A DNA stretch of 17,128 nt. Source: Candidatus Symbiothrix sp. (GTDB lineage Bacteria; Bacteroidota; Bacteroidia; Bacteroidales; Azobacteroidaceae). The notes under the pieces are model-generated. The model did not search any database. It was not told where the DNA came from and saw nothing but the letters and a program-made list of their open reading frames with translations. The DNA is taken from contig JAISXN010000137.1 in NCBI GenBank assembly GCA_031270525.1, forward strand, positions 1 to 17,128, in the 5' to 3' direction. The position numbers were made by a program, and so were the translations under genes. Shown piece after piece: positions 6,334-14,838 of this stretch (positions are counted from its first letter, which is position 1; the number at the start of each line of letters is the position of its first letter).

Positions 6334-7776
6334 TTATACGATTATCGTTTCCAAAACTGCCATTGCACCTTTCGTCTTAACCGATTCCACCATTTGCAGG
6401 TATTTTTCCACAAAGTAATCTGCCTGTTTCAGGTCGATGCTTCTGAAAGCGGATATATTAAGGAAAAGAACGGGGTCGTCGCTGTTGATAAGAGCGTTGT
6501 CTTCTTCGCTCATCCACGGTTCGGTTATCGTGAATGTGGCGCCGTTATCATCTGTCTTATATTTCAGGTAGTGCCTGTAAACGGCTATCCAGTAAGCAAT
6601 CCGGGTAATATCGGCATGGTCGTTTATCATTTTAATAAAATTGGGCATGATAAAAACAGGAAACTTGGACAGTACGTCCGAGCAAAGTCTTTCAACCTGA
6701 TCTCCAACAGAGCGATTAGAGAACCGTTCAACCAATGTTTTTTTGTAAAGTTCAATATCGGTATTGGGCGGTACAGGGACATATCTTGTAACATCTTTAT
6801 CCATCAAGTCTTTCATGAATTTCACAATGCGTTTATCATTCATCGCATCCACAACCATTCTGTATCCACTCAAGAAAGCGGGAAAGGCTATCGCGATATG
6901 TGACGCATTCAACAAACTCAGTTTCATGTATTCGTATGCGGTAACATCGTCAGTAAATTCCACACCTGCTTTTTCCCATGCAGGACGTCCGGCTACAAAC
7001 TTGTCTTCTACTACCCATTGAATAAAATCTTCGCTGTAAACCGGAGCTTCATCATTAGTTCCGTGTTCCCTGTTTAGCCTGTCAATATCATCCGGTAAAG
7101 TGGCGGGAGTAATGCGGTCAACCATGCTGTTTGGAAAACTCACATTCTCTTTTGCCCATTCATACAGGTCTTTATCCTGAGCCTCAATAAAAGTCATAAA
7201 CGCTTTGCGGGCGGTGTCGCCGTTGTGTTGGAGATTATCGCAGGACAGGATGGTTACAGGTTCGTTATTTGAAGATTTACGCCTGCGAAGCCCTTCTGCC
7301 ACATATCCGAAAACGGTTTTAAGTTCTTTGCCCGGATTGTTGATTTCCAGGCGGATATCTTCGCTGTCTAAAATAAAAGCGCCTGTCGCCTTTTCAATAT
7401 TGTAGCCGCCTTCGGTGATAGTCAGGGTAATGATTTTAATGTCTTTATCCGCTATTTTGTTTAAAACAGCTTCCGGCGACTCAATAGCCCACGCCAAATC
7501 GACAAGCGAACCGATTTCGTAAACTTCATCCCTGCCATCGCGTCCGCAAACGGTAAGGGTGTAAATGCCGTCCTGTTTTTTCAGTTTTCTGTATAGTTTC
7601 TCATCACCGGGCAATAACATCACACCGCAAATGCCCCAGTTCTGTTGCGACTTGTCCGCCAACAACTGATTGATGTAAAACTCTTCGTGAGAGCGGTGAA
7701 AATTGCCCACGCCAATATGCAAAATACCTGCCTTGACATCGTTACGATTGTAATTATAGTGAATAATCTTTTTCAT
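6334..7776 (-). CDS. Mannitol-dehydrogenase-family polyol/uronate oxidoreductase
   Basis: A 480-residue member of the polyol-specific long-chain dehydrogenase family (MtlD/UxuB/mannitol 2-dehydrogenase group), full length. The N-terminal Rossmann motif is HIGVGNFHRSH (residues 20-30); SCDNLQHNG (178-186) and FPNSMVDRITPA (214-225) follow. The catalytic set matches K-x4-N-x2-H of Pseudomonas mannitol 2-dehydrogenase: Lys285, Asn290, His293 in MKLSLLNASH. It interconverts an alditol and the 2-ketose, or a hexuronate ketose and aldonate, using NAD(P). Length and motifs favour the long mannitol 2-dehydrogenase/fructuronate-reductase type over short MtlD. Next to a ketose 3-epimerase and a ketose kinase, a ketose/alditol substrate is most likely. 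Confidence 0.88.
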   Translation of the reverse strand: MKKIIHYNYNRNDVKAGILHIGVGNFHRSHEEFYINQLLADKSQQNWGICGVMLLPGDEKLYRKLKKQDGIYTLTVCGRDGRDEVYEIGSLVDLAWAIESPEAVLNKIADKDIKIITLTITEGGYNIEKATGAFILDSEDIRLEINNPGKELKTVFGYVAEGLRRRKSSNNEPVTILSCDNLQHNGDTARKAFMTFIEAQDKDLYEWAKENVSFPNSMVDRITPATLPDDIDRLNREHGTNDEAPVYSEDFIQWVVEDKFVAGRPAWEKAGVEFTDDVTAYEYMKLSLLNASHIAIAFPAFLSGYRMVVDAMNDKRIVKFMKDLMDKDVTRYVPVPPNTDIELYKKTLVERFSNRSVGDQVERLCSDVLSKFPVFIMPNFIKMINDHADITRIAYWIAVYRHYLKYKTDDNGATFTITEPWMSEEDNALINSDDPVLFLNISAFRSIDLKQADYFVEKYLQMVESVKTKGAMAVLETIIV

Positions 7777-7801
7777 TTTTATTCTATTTAAAATTATTAA
7801 T

Positions 7802-8656
7802 TCATTTGCTAAATTCGGTAATTTTTTGTTTCATAAACTGAAGACTGCCTGTTGCCACTTCTTTTGCACTGTGTTTGGAAGGTCTCCACAATGCAACCGT
7901 TGCCGCCATACGGGGAATCGAACCGGATGTATTTTCAAGCGCCAGGCGTCCCGAGAAATTTATATCATTTAACGCCCGGAATAAATCATTCCAGTTGACA
8001 AGTCCTTCGCCAAGCAATCCCCTGTCATTTTCGACTATATGGATATGTTGCAGGCGATTTCCCGCTTTTATTACCGGATAATAAAAACTTTGTTCTTCCA
8101 TATTCATGTGGAATGTATCCAAATGCAGGGCGAGGTTCGCGGCGCCGGAACGGTGTATCAAATCCAGAGCCTCCTCCGCTCCCGTGCAGATATAACTTTC
8201 GTAACGGTTAACCGGTTCAATGCCAATCGTGATTCCATATTGACCTGCATAATGACCCGCTTCGCCCCATACGTCGAAGAGTATGTTTTCCTCATCTCCG
8301 GTTCTCTGTTTTCCGCTGAAAATGCCGCAGCCGGAATGTAATACCCCTCCCAGATAGGGAGATTCCAGGTCCCGGCATTTATCCAGCGCCGCCTTTATCA
8401 GGTTAAGCGCCTTTTGGGGATATAACGGGATATGAAATTCAGCCGACAGGTTGAGTCCGCAAACAACATCCAGACCGTTTTCTTTTAATTGTTTTCTTAC
8501 TGTTGACGCATCAAAGTTCATTGTGTGAGGCAGTGTAATCTCAATGAAATCGAAACCTGCCTCTGCTGTTTGCCGTATGGCGTAATGTCCCTCCTCCGCG
8601 TTCCACGGAGGACATATCCACGAAAGTGTCGTTGCTCCTAATTTTGCCTGTATCAT
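7802..8656 (-). CDS. Ketose 3-epimerase (D-tagatose/D-psicose 3-epimerase family)
   Basis: A 284-residue TIM barrel of the AP-endonuclease-2/sugar isomerase superfamily. Four metal ligands fall at family spacing: Glu147 in GIEPVNRYES, Asp180 in LHLDTFHMNMEE, His206 in QHIHIVEND and Glu241 in LALEN; Arg212 of ENDRGLLGEG matches the substrate Arg. The spacing agrees with the Agrobacterium D-psicose 3-epimerase set (150/183/209/244). Such enzymes invert C3 of free ketoses (fructose/psicose, tagatose/sorbose, ribulose/xylulose) and act before phosphorylation. The start overlaps the end of the FucP-like permease gene by 4 nt. In this operon it would convert an imported or oxidised ketose to the form taken by the FGGY kinase. 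Confidence 0.88.
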   Translation of the reverse strand: MIQAKLGATTLSWICPPWNAEEGHYAIRQTAEAGFDFIEITLPHTMNFDASTVRKQLKENGLDVVCGLNLSAEFHIPLYPQKALNLIKAALDKCRDLESPYLGGVLHSGCGIFSGKQRTGDEENILFDVWGEAGHYAGQYGITIGIEPVNRYESYICTGAEEALDLIHRSGAANLALHLDTFHMNMEEQSFYYPVIKAGNRLQHIHIVENDRGLLGEGLVNWNDLFRALNDINFSGRLALENTSGSIPRMAATVALWRPSKHSAKEVATGSLQFMKQKITEFSK

Positions 8657-9975
8657 ACTGTTTTTTTTATTGTTGTTTGACTTTTTCCGTTTTTATTCAT
8701 TGAAATACCAAACAGGGCGACGACCACGAAACAGAACGCCGGTACAAGGTAAGCATTTGTGATACCAATCCTGTCGGATAGCCGTCCCATCAGAGTTGTG
8801 AGTACCGCGCCTCCTGCAATAGCCATGACTAATACAGATGAAGCCAGCTTTGTTTCTTTTCCCAAGCCCGACACGCCAAAGGAAAATATGGTGGGATACA
8901 TAATCGACATGAAGAAACTGCTTGCAACCAATGCCCATACGCCTGCCATAGTGGGCGACAAGACCGCAACAAGAACCAGTGCGATAATGATAATGGCGTA
9001 AACCGTCAACAGTTTGTCGGGTTTGATATATTTCAGCAGGTATGTTCCGGCAAAGCGTCCCAAAGCCAATGCCATTAACGACCATGTAAGATAGTTGGCA
9101 GCCGATATGTCGGTAGCTCCTTCAATATTTTGCTTGATATATCGAATCAGGAAACTCCAGATACCAACTTGTGCGCCCAGATAGAAGAATTGAGCGACAA
9201 TAGCCTTTTTTAATTGTTTTGCTTTCGCCAACTTTTTCAGCCCGTTTATTAAAGAGCTTTTCCCGTCGTTGTCCTCCTTTTCTTCTGTTATCCTTGGAAA
9301 TCGTGCCATAGCGAATAGGAATGTAAATATCAACACTACGATTCCGATACATAAATAGGGAGTTTCTACAGCCCGTATCTCCATTTTATAATACAGTTCA
9401 ATAGCCTCCGGCGACATTTGCGCCAACACTTCGGGAGAATGTTCAACGCCTGAAAATATAAAATGTTGCCCTACAAGAACTCCTGTAATGCAGCCCACGG
9501 GATTAAAGGCCTGCGCCAGATTAAGTCTCAATGTTGCTGTCTGTGGCGAACCTAACACGGTAACAAATGGATTTGCCGTTGTTTCTAAAAAAGCCAGTCC
9601 GCCGGCAATAACAAACAAGGCAAGCAGAAAGAATCCATACGAAGCATTCTGCGCGGCAGGATAAAATAAAAATGCTCCTGCTGCAAATAACAGAAGACCT
9701 GTAATGATTCCTGTCTTGTAATTATATTTACGTATGATAATTGATGCGGGAAGCGCTAAAAAAAAGTATCCGAGATAAAACGCGGACTGCACTAAACCCG
9801 AATGAAAATCAGACAGGCGGAACGCCTTTTTAAATTGACTGATAAGAATATCATTGAGATTATTAACCATTCCCCACATGAAGAACAGGCTGATAATAAG
9901 GATTAAAGGAAGGAGAAACCTTTGGGGTACTATTTTCGATAAGTTATCTTCTTTTACTTCTGTGCTATTTTTCAT
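8653..9975 (-). CDS. FucP-type sugar:H+ symporter (MFS, FHS family)
   Basis: A 440-residue inner-membrane protein with about 12 hydrophobic segments. TM1 reads LPLILIISLFFMWGMVNNLN followed by DILISQFKKAF, which is the L-fucose permease signature (Asp/Asn in TM1), and SAFYLGYFFLALPASIIIRK, LETTANPFVTVLGSP and RLNLAQAFNPVG follow. Central loop near 225-250 is charged (EEKEDNDGKSS). FucP-like carriers take up fucose, arabinose, fructose and related sugars. It lies 17 nt after the kinase gene and its stop overlaps the epimerase start. The family call is strong, but the substrate cannot be taken as fucose: no fucose isomerase, fuculokinase or aldolase is present. Confidence 0.9.
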   Translation of the reverse strand: MKNSTEVKEDNLSKIVPQRFLLPLILIISLFFMWGMVNNLNDILISQFKKAFRLSDFHSGLVQSAFYLGYFFLALPASIIIRKYNYKTGIITGLLLFAAGAFLFYPAAQNASYGFFLLALFVIAGGLAFLETTANPFVTVLGSPQTATLRLNLAQAFNPVGCITGVLVGQHFIFSGVEHSPEVLAQMSPEAIELYYKMEIRAVETPYLCIGIVVLIFTFLFAMARFPRITEEKEDNDGKSSLINGLKKLAKAKQLKKAIVAQFFYLGAQVGIWSFLIRYIKQNIEGATDISAANYLTWSLMALALGRFAGTYLLKYIKPDKLLTVYAIIIIALVLVAVLSPTMAGVWALVASSFFMSIMYPTIFSFGVSGLGKETKLASSVLVMAIAGGAVLTTLMGRLSDRIGITNAYLVPAFCFVVVALFGISMNKNGKSQTTIKKTV

Positions 9976-9992
9976 AATTTTTTATTTATAGC

Positions 9993-11306
9993 CTAACAAT
10001 CCTCTTGTTTTTTCAAGCTTATCAAACACGCTCCCAGGGCGGCTTCCTCGTCATGGTATGAAATCTTTATGTCCAGATTAAATATATCCTCGAATACCCG
10101 GCGCAGCAAAGCGTTCTTTTTAAATCCGTTGCCCGAGCCGACTAATGCTTTTTTGCCGGATTTGATACTGTCCGGTATCGTTTGGTAGAAATCATGGAGT
10201 TCCTGCGCTATCCCCTGCAAAAATCCGACGGTAAGGTTTTGCGGGGTGAAATTGGCTCTCGAAAGACCGGTTATAGCGCCTTTCAGGGACGGGTCACGGC
10301 GTGTTCCGTCAAACAGGGTACTCACTTTCAGGAGGTCATCCGGCTGGTATGCAACGGAGGTCATCGCGCGATAAATTTCGTCCTCGTCCCATTCGCTGAT
10401 TCCCAAAAACAGTAGCGTCTGCTCAAAGAAACTTTTCAGCAGGGCAAACGCCGAGCCTCCGCACAGCGCCGCGCCCACAAGGATGTATCCTCCTCCCGGA
10501 AACGGGCGCGTATCCAAGCCGGGCAGCTTGATGTATTTCTCCGAAAACACGGATATCTGGCTGCTTGTACCCACCGTAATGTGTACCGACTGCTCGACGT
10601 TCTGAACAGAACCCATAAAGGCAGCCTGATTATCGCCTATGGCAGGAAACACCGGAATACTGTTAAAATCGCCGCACGAAGCATCCGTATTTGTCAATCG
10701 AGGAAGGAAGGAAACGTCAATACCGGCTTTTTCCAGCGCCTGAACGTCGAAAGCGAGACGCTCCACGTCGAAAAAGCCCAGACTTGCACCGTTAGAATAA
10801 TCGGTCAGCGGCGCTTTGAGGCCGGTCAGCTTCATCACTGCGTAGTCCATAATCGTACATATTCGCCGCGCGTTTGCCGGCACGAGATTATTTACACTGT
10901 TATAAAAATGAGTAACCAGACCGTATCCGGTTGCAAGCGGGTAGCCGGTCAGTTCCGATAAATAGCCGGCGTAAGTTTTATTATCCCTGTAAATCTCGTT
11001 GCCCCTCGCATCTTGCCACGTGTATAAGGGGCTTACGGCATTTCCCTGTTCGTCAATATAGAGAATGCCGTGCATCTGTCCGGTTACTCCGATGCCTTTT
11101 ACTTCGCCGTGCACGGCAAGCAAACCGTTGAGCGACTGTTTGACCAGCGCTATAATCCGTGCCGGATCCTGCGTCTTTTCCCAGTGATTGGCGGAAGGTA
11201 TCCATGTGCTGTTCGGCGTGGACGCCGATTCGGTTTTTTGCATATCCCTATCGTATATGATTGTACTGATGGAGGTTGTTCCAATGTCGATTCCAATGTG
11301 TTGCAT
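9993..11306 (-). CDS. FGGY-family ketose kinase, sedoheptulokinase-like
   Basis: A 437-residue FGGY kinase, at the short end of the family (about 450-500). N-terminal phosphate motif IGIDIGTTSIS (4-14); IGVTGQMHGILYID (72-85), a segment I associate with sedoheptulokinase-like members; WQDARGN (97-103); catalytic Asp225 in AIGDNQAAF; second phosphate motif VGTSSQIS (245-252); adenosine motif ALVGSGNGFKKNALLRRVFE; and EEAALGAC near the end. It phosphorylates the terminal hydroxyl of a ketose with ATP in the cytoplasm. Placed 21 nt after the GRE gene. Xylulose/ribulose-type substrates remain possible. A heptulose kinase would fit a pathway that ends in transketolase and RpiB. Confidence 0.85.
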   Translation of the reverse strand: MQHIGIDIGTTSISTIIYDRDMQKTESASTPNSTWIPSANHWEKTQDPARIIALVKQSLNGLLAVHGEVKGIGVTGQMHGILYIDEQGNAVSPLYTWQDARGNEIYRDNKTYAGYLSELTGYPLATGYGLVTHFYNSVNNLVPANARRICTIMDYAVMKLTGLKAPLTDYSNGASLGFFDVERLAFDVQALEKAGIDVSFLPRLTNTDASCGDFNSIPVFPAIGDNQAAFMGSVQNVEQSVHITVGTSSQISVFSEKYIKLPGLDTRPFPGGGYILVGAALCGGSAFALLKSFFEQTLLFLGISEWDEDEIYRAMTSVAYQPDDLLKVSTLFDGTRRDPSLKGAITGLSRANFTPQNLTVGFLQGIAQELHDFYQTIPDSIKSGKKALVGSGNGFKKNALLRRVFEDIFNLDIKISYHDEEAALGACLISLKKQEDC

Positions 11307-11327
11307 GTTCCTGTTTTTTTGTAAATA

Positions 11328-13712
11328 TTATAAGGTTGTAGATTGAAGGTCCAGGCGCAGGATAATATCATTCTGTATGGCGGGCGACAGGTCGAGGAAA
11401 TTCACAAACGTGCCGTGTATCCGCATGATATAAACGCCGCTTGGAGCGTATTTTTGAGGATTGTTTTTGACCTTGCGCAGTATTTCCGGCGTGGTTACAT
11501 TTACGTACAGGTAGAACGGAGCAATCGCGGTAGCGCGGGTGAAGAACAGCGGTTGAATTACCTTGCTGTTGAACGCCTTACCCTTCTCTCCCAATGTTTT
11601 TTCGGGGAAATATTTCGGGTCGATACCGAAGTGTGAAGCATATCCGCCGGTCATTTTCCCGAATGGAAGTTTTTGAGTCGAAAGGATGCGGAACCCCAAA
11701 CCACTGCTTGCATCACCCTGCAAGGGATCAACACCGTAGTTCAGCATTTCGCGCGCATGTCGTCCGTCGGGAGTTGCGCTCACCCAGTAGCCATACAGCA
11801 GGTGCGTGGACGGCGTACTCCAGTCGGGGCGGAAAGGATTGCCGAGATAATTTTTTTGAGAAGCAACAATATCCGAAATTTTATTTGCCAGTTCACAACT
11901 TTCGTTATCAGCTTCGGCAGTATTGTTTCCATATTTCGGGGCGGAGAGCAGGAACTGGCGCAGGTCTTCAAAATCTTTATAATCAGACCTGAGCGCTTCC
12001 AATAAATCGCCGGCATCCTCCGGACGCACATCCAGCAGATCTGCAATCGCTACAAAAGAGTCGGCAACCACCGACAGCCCGTGTATCAGGCATCCGCTCC
12101 CGTTGTATTTTGTTCCCTGACGGTTTACGTCGCGCATATCAATTCCCGATTCTATTCCACCCATAAAAGCGGAAAGAAAAGGAACTTTCAGGTTGGACAG
12201 CGCTTTTGAACATCCGTTTGCCGCTTCTGCCATGTGGCTGACCACATAATCCAACTGCTTGTAGAACGCCGGTTTAATATTTTTAAGCACATCCGCAGGG
12301 TCGTTTTCATTTAATCCCAGTTCCTTATATCCCAAACCTAATTTCCTGCCCGAAATCAGCGAACGTCCGTCATTAAGAGTAAGTTCAAGTACCTTAGCCA
12401 GATTTAGCCAGCTGTTCGTGGTGTTTCCGTTATCTTTTCCCATGATTAACGGCTCCTGACAACCGGCAACTGCGTAATCGGCAATATCTTCCCTGCCTAC
12501 CCCGCTTTTTTCCAGCAACGGGAATATCGAATCGTCGTTAAAGAACGATGGCGTAAGTTTTCCGGCAGAAAACAGAAATTCACCCATTTCTTCATACAGT
12601 TTTTCCGGCGTTTCCTTATGCAGTTTGACAGAAAGAATCGGCTGTGGGTAATTTGTTTCCCTGTAAGCGTCGATAACGGCATACGTCATCGGATTTGTTA
12701 AGTCTTTGTCATCGGCGGACTTTCCTCCGAGCAATAAATTTTGAGAAATAGCCCAACTCCTGTCACCTACATTGAAAAATACAAGAAAGTGTTTGAACAG
12801 GGAAGCCGTGATTTCCCTTTCAGCACCGTCTTTTGCTCGGTAATCTTCAAATATGCGGTCAACATTTCCTACGGAGAAAGCGTACGGATTGGGCGACTGC
12901 TCAATGCACATCACCTGCCACAAAAGGATAAACGATTGAATGGCTTCGAAAAGATTTCCGGCTCCGCGTTCGGGAACCCGGCGAAGGGTTTCCTCCAAGA
13001 GGTTCAATTCTTCTTTTCTTTTTGAGTTTGCTGTCCGGGCTTGTTCCTTAGCGATATCAGCATAACGGTTCGCAAGTATGACAGCGCTGTTCAATGCTAT
13101 TTTCATTGCTTCGTAAACTTCCTTTTTATCAGCGTCGTCCGTTGCTGCCTGTTTTGACTCAATCAGTTTCAACTGTCCCGCAATACCGTTGCGAAGCACA
13201 TCACGGAAATCGGCTATCGTATGTCCCGTAACCTGTTCGACAAAGAACGACACCTCTTTCGTTTCGTCGCCGGTTTTGTCGTACACTTTTTTCAGTTCGA
13301 CCACGTAAGGCGTTGCCGCATAATAATTCCGTACACGGTCGATACGCTCCTGCGTAAATTCTTCATTGGGCGCTATGTCGCTGAATACCGCAACAGGATC
13401 ACAGTAACCTTCAAAGGTTTCTACCTGAAAATTAGGATTAATCAAAGCGTATGTTCGTGCAAAAGCATCATTCTGAGTACCTGCAAACACGCTGTTTTCG
13501 CTAATGGATAGCGGCAACTGCTCGATCACCTTTTCCAGAACCTTAGCCGATGCGACTTCCGGATGCAAATGCTTGAAACTGCCTTCACTGTTCATCTGTA
13601 TTTCTTTAATCTGAAACCAGCCGTCCTCTCTTTTGTGGTCGCGTTCTTCTGAAAACAAACCGGATACCTTCGCATCAAGTTCTTCTTTACTGTAAATCTT
13701 CTTCCAATTCAT
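11328..13712 (-). CDS. Glycyl radical enzyme, eliminase type (CxE), with atypical glycine loop; substrate unknown
   Basis: A 794-residue member of the PFL/glycerol-dehydratase superfamily, normal length. The active-site cysteine loop is AVAGCQEPLIMGKD: Cys418 with Glu420. Cys-x-Glu is the pattern of eliminases (glycerol, propanediol and hydroxyproline dehydratases, choline TMA-lyase); pyruvate formate-lyase has Cys-Cys. Supporting segments are YPQPILSVKLHKETP, LTPSFFNDDSIFPLL, SWLNLAKVLELTLNDG, VNRQGTKYNGSGCLIHGLSV and VTTPEILRKVKNNPQKY. The C-terminal loop is YIMRIHGTFVNFLDLSP with Gly767. It aligns with RVSGYAVRFNSLTP of pyruvate formate-lyase, but the almost invariant Tyr after Gly is Thr and the small residue before it is His. 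The activating enzyme gene ends 5 nt upstream. Likely a radical dehydration or related C-heteroatom cleavage of a sugar or polyol; oxygen-sensitive. No acyl-CoA enzymes, aldehyde dehydrogenase or microcompartment shell genes are nearby, unlike propanediol or choline loci. Confidence 0.9.
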   Translation of the reverse strand: MNWKKIYSKEELDAKVSGLFSEERDHKREDGWFQIKEIQMNSEGSFKHLHPEVASAKVLEKVIEQLPLSISENSVFAGTQNDAFARTYALINPNFQVETFEGYCDPVAVFSDIAPNEEFTQERIDRVRNYYAATPYVVELKKVYDKTGDETKEVSFFVEQVTGHTIADFRDVLRNGIAGQLKLIESKQAATDDADKKEVYEAMKIALNSAVILANRYADIAKEQARTANSKRKEELNLLEETLRRVPERGAGNLFEAIQSFILLWQVMCIEQSPNPYAFSVGNVDRIFEDYRAKDGAEREITASLFKHFLVFFNVGDRSWAISQNLLLGGKSADDKDLTNPMTYAVIDAYRETNYPQPILSVKLHKETPEKLYEEMGEFLFSAGKLTPSFFNDDSIFPLLEKSGVGREDIADYAVAGCQEPLIMGKDNGNTTNSWLNLAKVLELTLNDGRSLISGRKLGLGYKELGLNENDPADVLKNIKPAFYKQLDYVVSHMAEAANGCSKALSNLKVPFLSAFMGGIESGIDMRDVNRQGTKYNGSGCLIHGLSVVADSFVAIADLLDVRPEDAGDLLEALRSDYKDFEDLRQFLLSAPKYGNNTAEADNESCELANKISDIVASQKNYLGNPFRPDWSTPSTHLLYGYWVSATPDGRHAREMLNYGVDPLQGDASSGLGFRILSTQKLPFGKMTGGYASHFGIDPKYFPEKTLGEKGKAFNSKVIQPLFFTRATAIAPFYLYVNVTTPEILRKVKNNPQKYAPSGVYIMRIHGTFVNFLDLSPAIQNDIILRLDLQSTTL

Positions 13713-13717
13713 GATTT

Positions 13718-14590
13718 TTACGTTTTTAAAATTTGTATGCTATTGTTTATGAATATTTTTCTGTAAGCGATAAGGTCGTCCGCCGGAATCTTTTTATCCG
13801 GCATCGGATACACCTTGCCTGTCTGCTCCCATTTTACCCTGCCGTAATCGTGGTATGGCAGCAGCTCTACCGTAATCCCTTTCCGGTTGATACTTTTAAT
13901 GATTTCAGCCAAACGTTCCATCGTTTGTATATTGTTGTTGAAATCGGGAATCAAAGGAATCCGAATCCAGATATCAATGTCTGTTTGAGCGGCTTTGACA
14001 AGATTGTCAATTATCCGCCCGTTGCTGATCCCCAGTATGTTTTTATGTATTTTGGGGTCAAAATGTTTAATGTCCATTATCAACAGGTCAATCAAACCAA
14101 ACAGTTCCGGCAGTCTTTCATGCGAGGCATTTGTTTCGATAGCCGTATGGATATGAATGTGTTTCAGTTCTGTCAGCAGTTTTTTCAGCAGTTTGAATTG
14201 AAGCGTCGGTTCGCCTCCTGTGATCGTTACGCCTCCACCGCTGTGGAAAAGACCTCTTGAGTTTTCGACTTCATCTATTATTTCCGCTATGGTATATTCT
14301 TTTATGCTGAAACGGATTGCCTCGTTCCTGTTTTTATGTACGCAGGCGCGTTCAGGGCATGTTTCACACCGCTCTCTGTCCAAAACCCTGTTTTTAATCG
14401 CTCCGTATGGACAAAAGCTGTCCTGCAACTTCTCCGATCGCACTAACAGCGCGCCTTTTACAGGGATCCCTTCCGGGTTTGAACACCACGGGCAGGTGAA
14501 ATTACATCCCTGAAAATGGTATAAAAGACGGTTGCCGGGTCCATCCTGCGAAAAATTCCATCCTTTACCGAATATTTTGATATTGTCCAT
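13718..14590 (-). CDS. Glycyl-radical-enzyme activating enzyme (radical SAM)
   Basis: A 290-residue protein from the ATG at 14588-14590. The frame is open to 14692, but that would place the operon promoter inside the gene; the shorter start gives the family N-terminus MDNIKIFGKGWNFSQDGPGN. Radical SAM motif CNFTCPWC (Cys29, Cys33, Cys36). Between it and the barrel lies a cysteine insert, Cys60, Cys75, Cys78, Cys83 (CPYGAI ... CETCPERAC), enough for one auxiliary iron-sulfur cluster rather than the usual two. TGGEP at 124-128 binds SAM; MDIKH (172-176) and RIPLIPDFNNN (210-220) are typical of PFL-AE relatives. It uses SAM and an electron donor to place the radical on Gly767 of the neighbouring enzyme. 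First gene of the operon. Confidence 0.92.
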   Translation of the reverse strand: MDNIKIFGKGWNFSQDGPGNRLLYHFQGCNFTCPWCSNPEGIPVKGALLVRSEKLQDSFCPYGAIKNRVLDRERCETCPERACVHKNRNEAIRFSIKEYTIAEIIDEVENSRGLFHSGGGVTITGGEPTLQFKLLKKLLTELKHIHIHTAIETNASHERLPELFGLIDLLIMDIKHFDPKIHKNILGISNGRIIDNLVKAAQTDIDIWIRIPLIPDFNNNIQTMERLAEIIKSINRKGITVELLPYHDYGRVKWEQTGKVYPMPDKKIPADDLIAYRKIFINNSIQILKT

Positions 14591-14613
14591 CTGAATACAA
14601 TTAAATCCGGCTG

Positions 14614-14644
14614 CAAATGTAACATAATATTTTACATATACAAA
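14614..14644 (-). promoter_or_regulatory. Promoter of the catabolic operon (Bacteroidetes -33/-7)
   Basis: On the minus strand a -33 TTTG (14641-14644) is followed after 19 nt by -7 TACATTTG (14614-14621), an exact match to the Bacteroidetes consensus. Transcription would start near 14607, leaving about 17 nt before the activating-enzyme ATG at 14590. The -7 and -33 boxes overlap ATGTAA and TTTACAT half-sites, so the regulator could block polymerase directly. Confidence 0.7.
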
Positions 14645-14645
14645 A
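14617..14645. promoter_or_regulatory. Operator half-sites overlapping the operon promoter
   Basis: ATGTAA (14617-14622) and TTTACAT (14631-14637) face each other, and TTTACATATACAAAA (14631-14645) is a degraded copy of the perfect palindromes nearby. Both lie over the -7 and -33 boxes. Confidence 0.5.
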
Positions 14646-14664
14646 TAATTATTTGCGCATAAGT

Positions 14665-14678
14665 TTACATATATGTAA
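14665..14678. promoter_or_regulatory. Perfect palindrome TTACATATATGTAA, candidate operator of the GntR/LacI regulator
   Basis: Fourteen-bp perfect inverted repeat, half-site TTACAT, upstream of the operon -33 box. The same half-sites at the same 2-bp spacing occur at 14746-14761. Short AT-rich palindromes in the shared upstream region are typical of GntR-family operators (AraR of Bacillus subtilis binds palindromes of about this size). Confidence 0.65.
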
Positions 14679-14745
14679 TTATATCTGTTCATTGAAGGTG
14701 AATACGGAGCAATAATATGCTTGTTAACAGTGCTGTATGTTTATA

Positions 14746-14761
14746 TTTACATTAATGTAAA
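14746..14761. promoter_or_regulatory. Perfect palindrome TTTACATTAATGTAAA, candidate operator
   Basis: Sixteen-bp perfect inverted repeat with the same TTACAT half-sites and 2-bp spacer as 14665-14678, centre-to-centre distance 82 bp (about 8 helical turns), which would permit looping between sites. A single half-site TTTACA follows at 14776-14781. Confidence 0.65.
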
Positions 14762-14838
14762 CCAATGTGTTATTATTTACAATGGCGCCTGTTTTTTTCA
14801 GTTTTGAGAAAGTAAAACTTGTGGCTTGTTTTCTCTAT

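Noticed and set aside
8653..9975. L-fucose utilisation operon
   Set aside because: Only the permease resembles the fucose system; fucose isomerase, fuculokinase and fuculose-phosphate aldolase are absent.
11328..13712. Pyruvate formate-lyase identity for the glycyl radical enzyme
   Set aside because: The active site has Cys-Gln-Glu rather than Cys-Cys, and the surrounding segments follow the dehydratase/lyase branch.
14591..14692. Longer activating-enzyme start at 14692 (34 extra residues)
   Set aside because: The extra part has no family similarity and would contain the operon promoter and a perfect palindromic operator; the ATG at 14590 gives the usual N-terminus.
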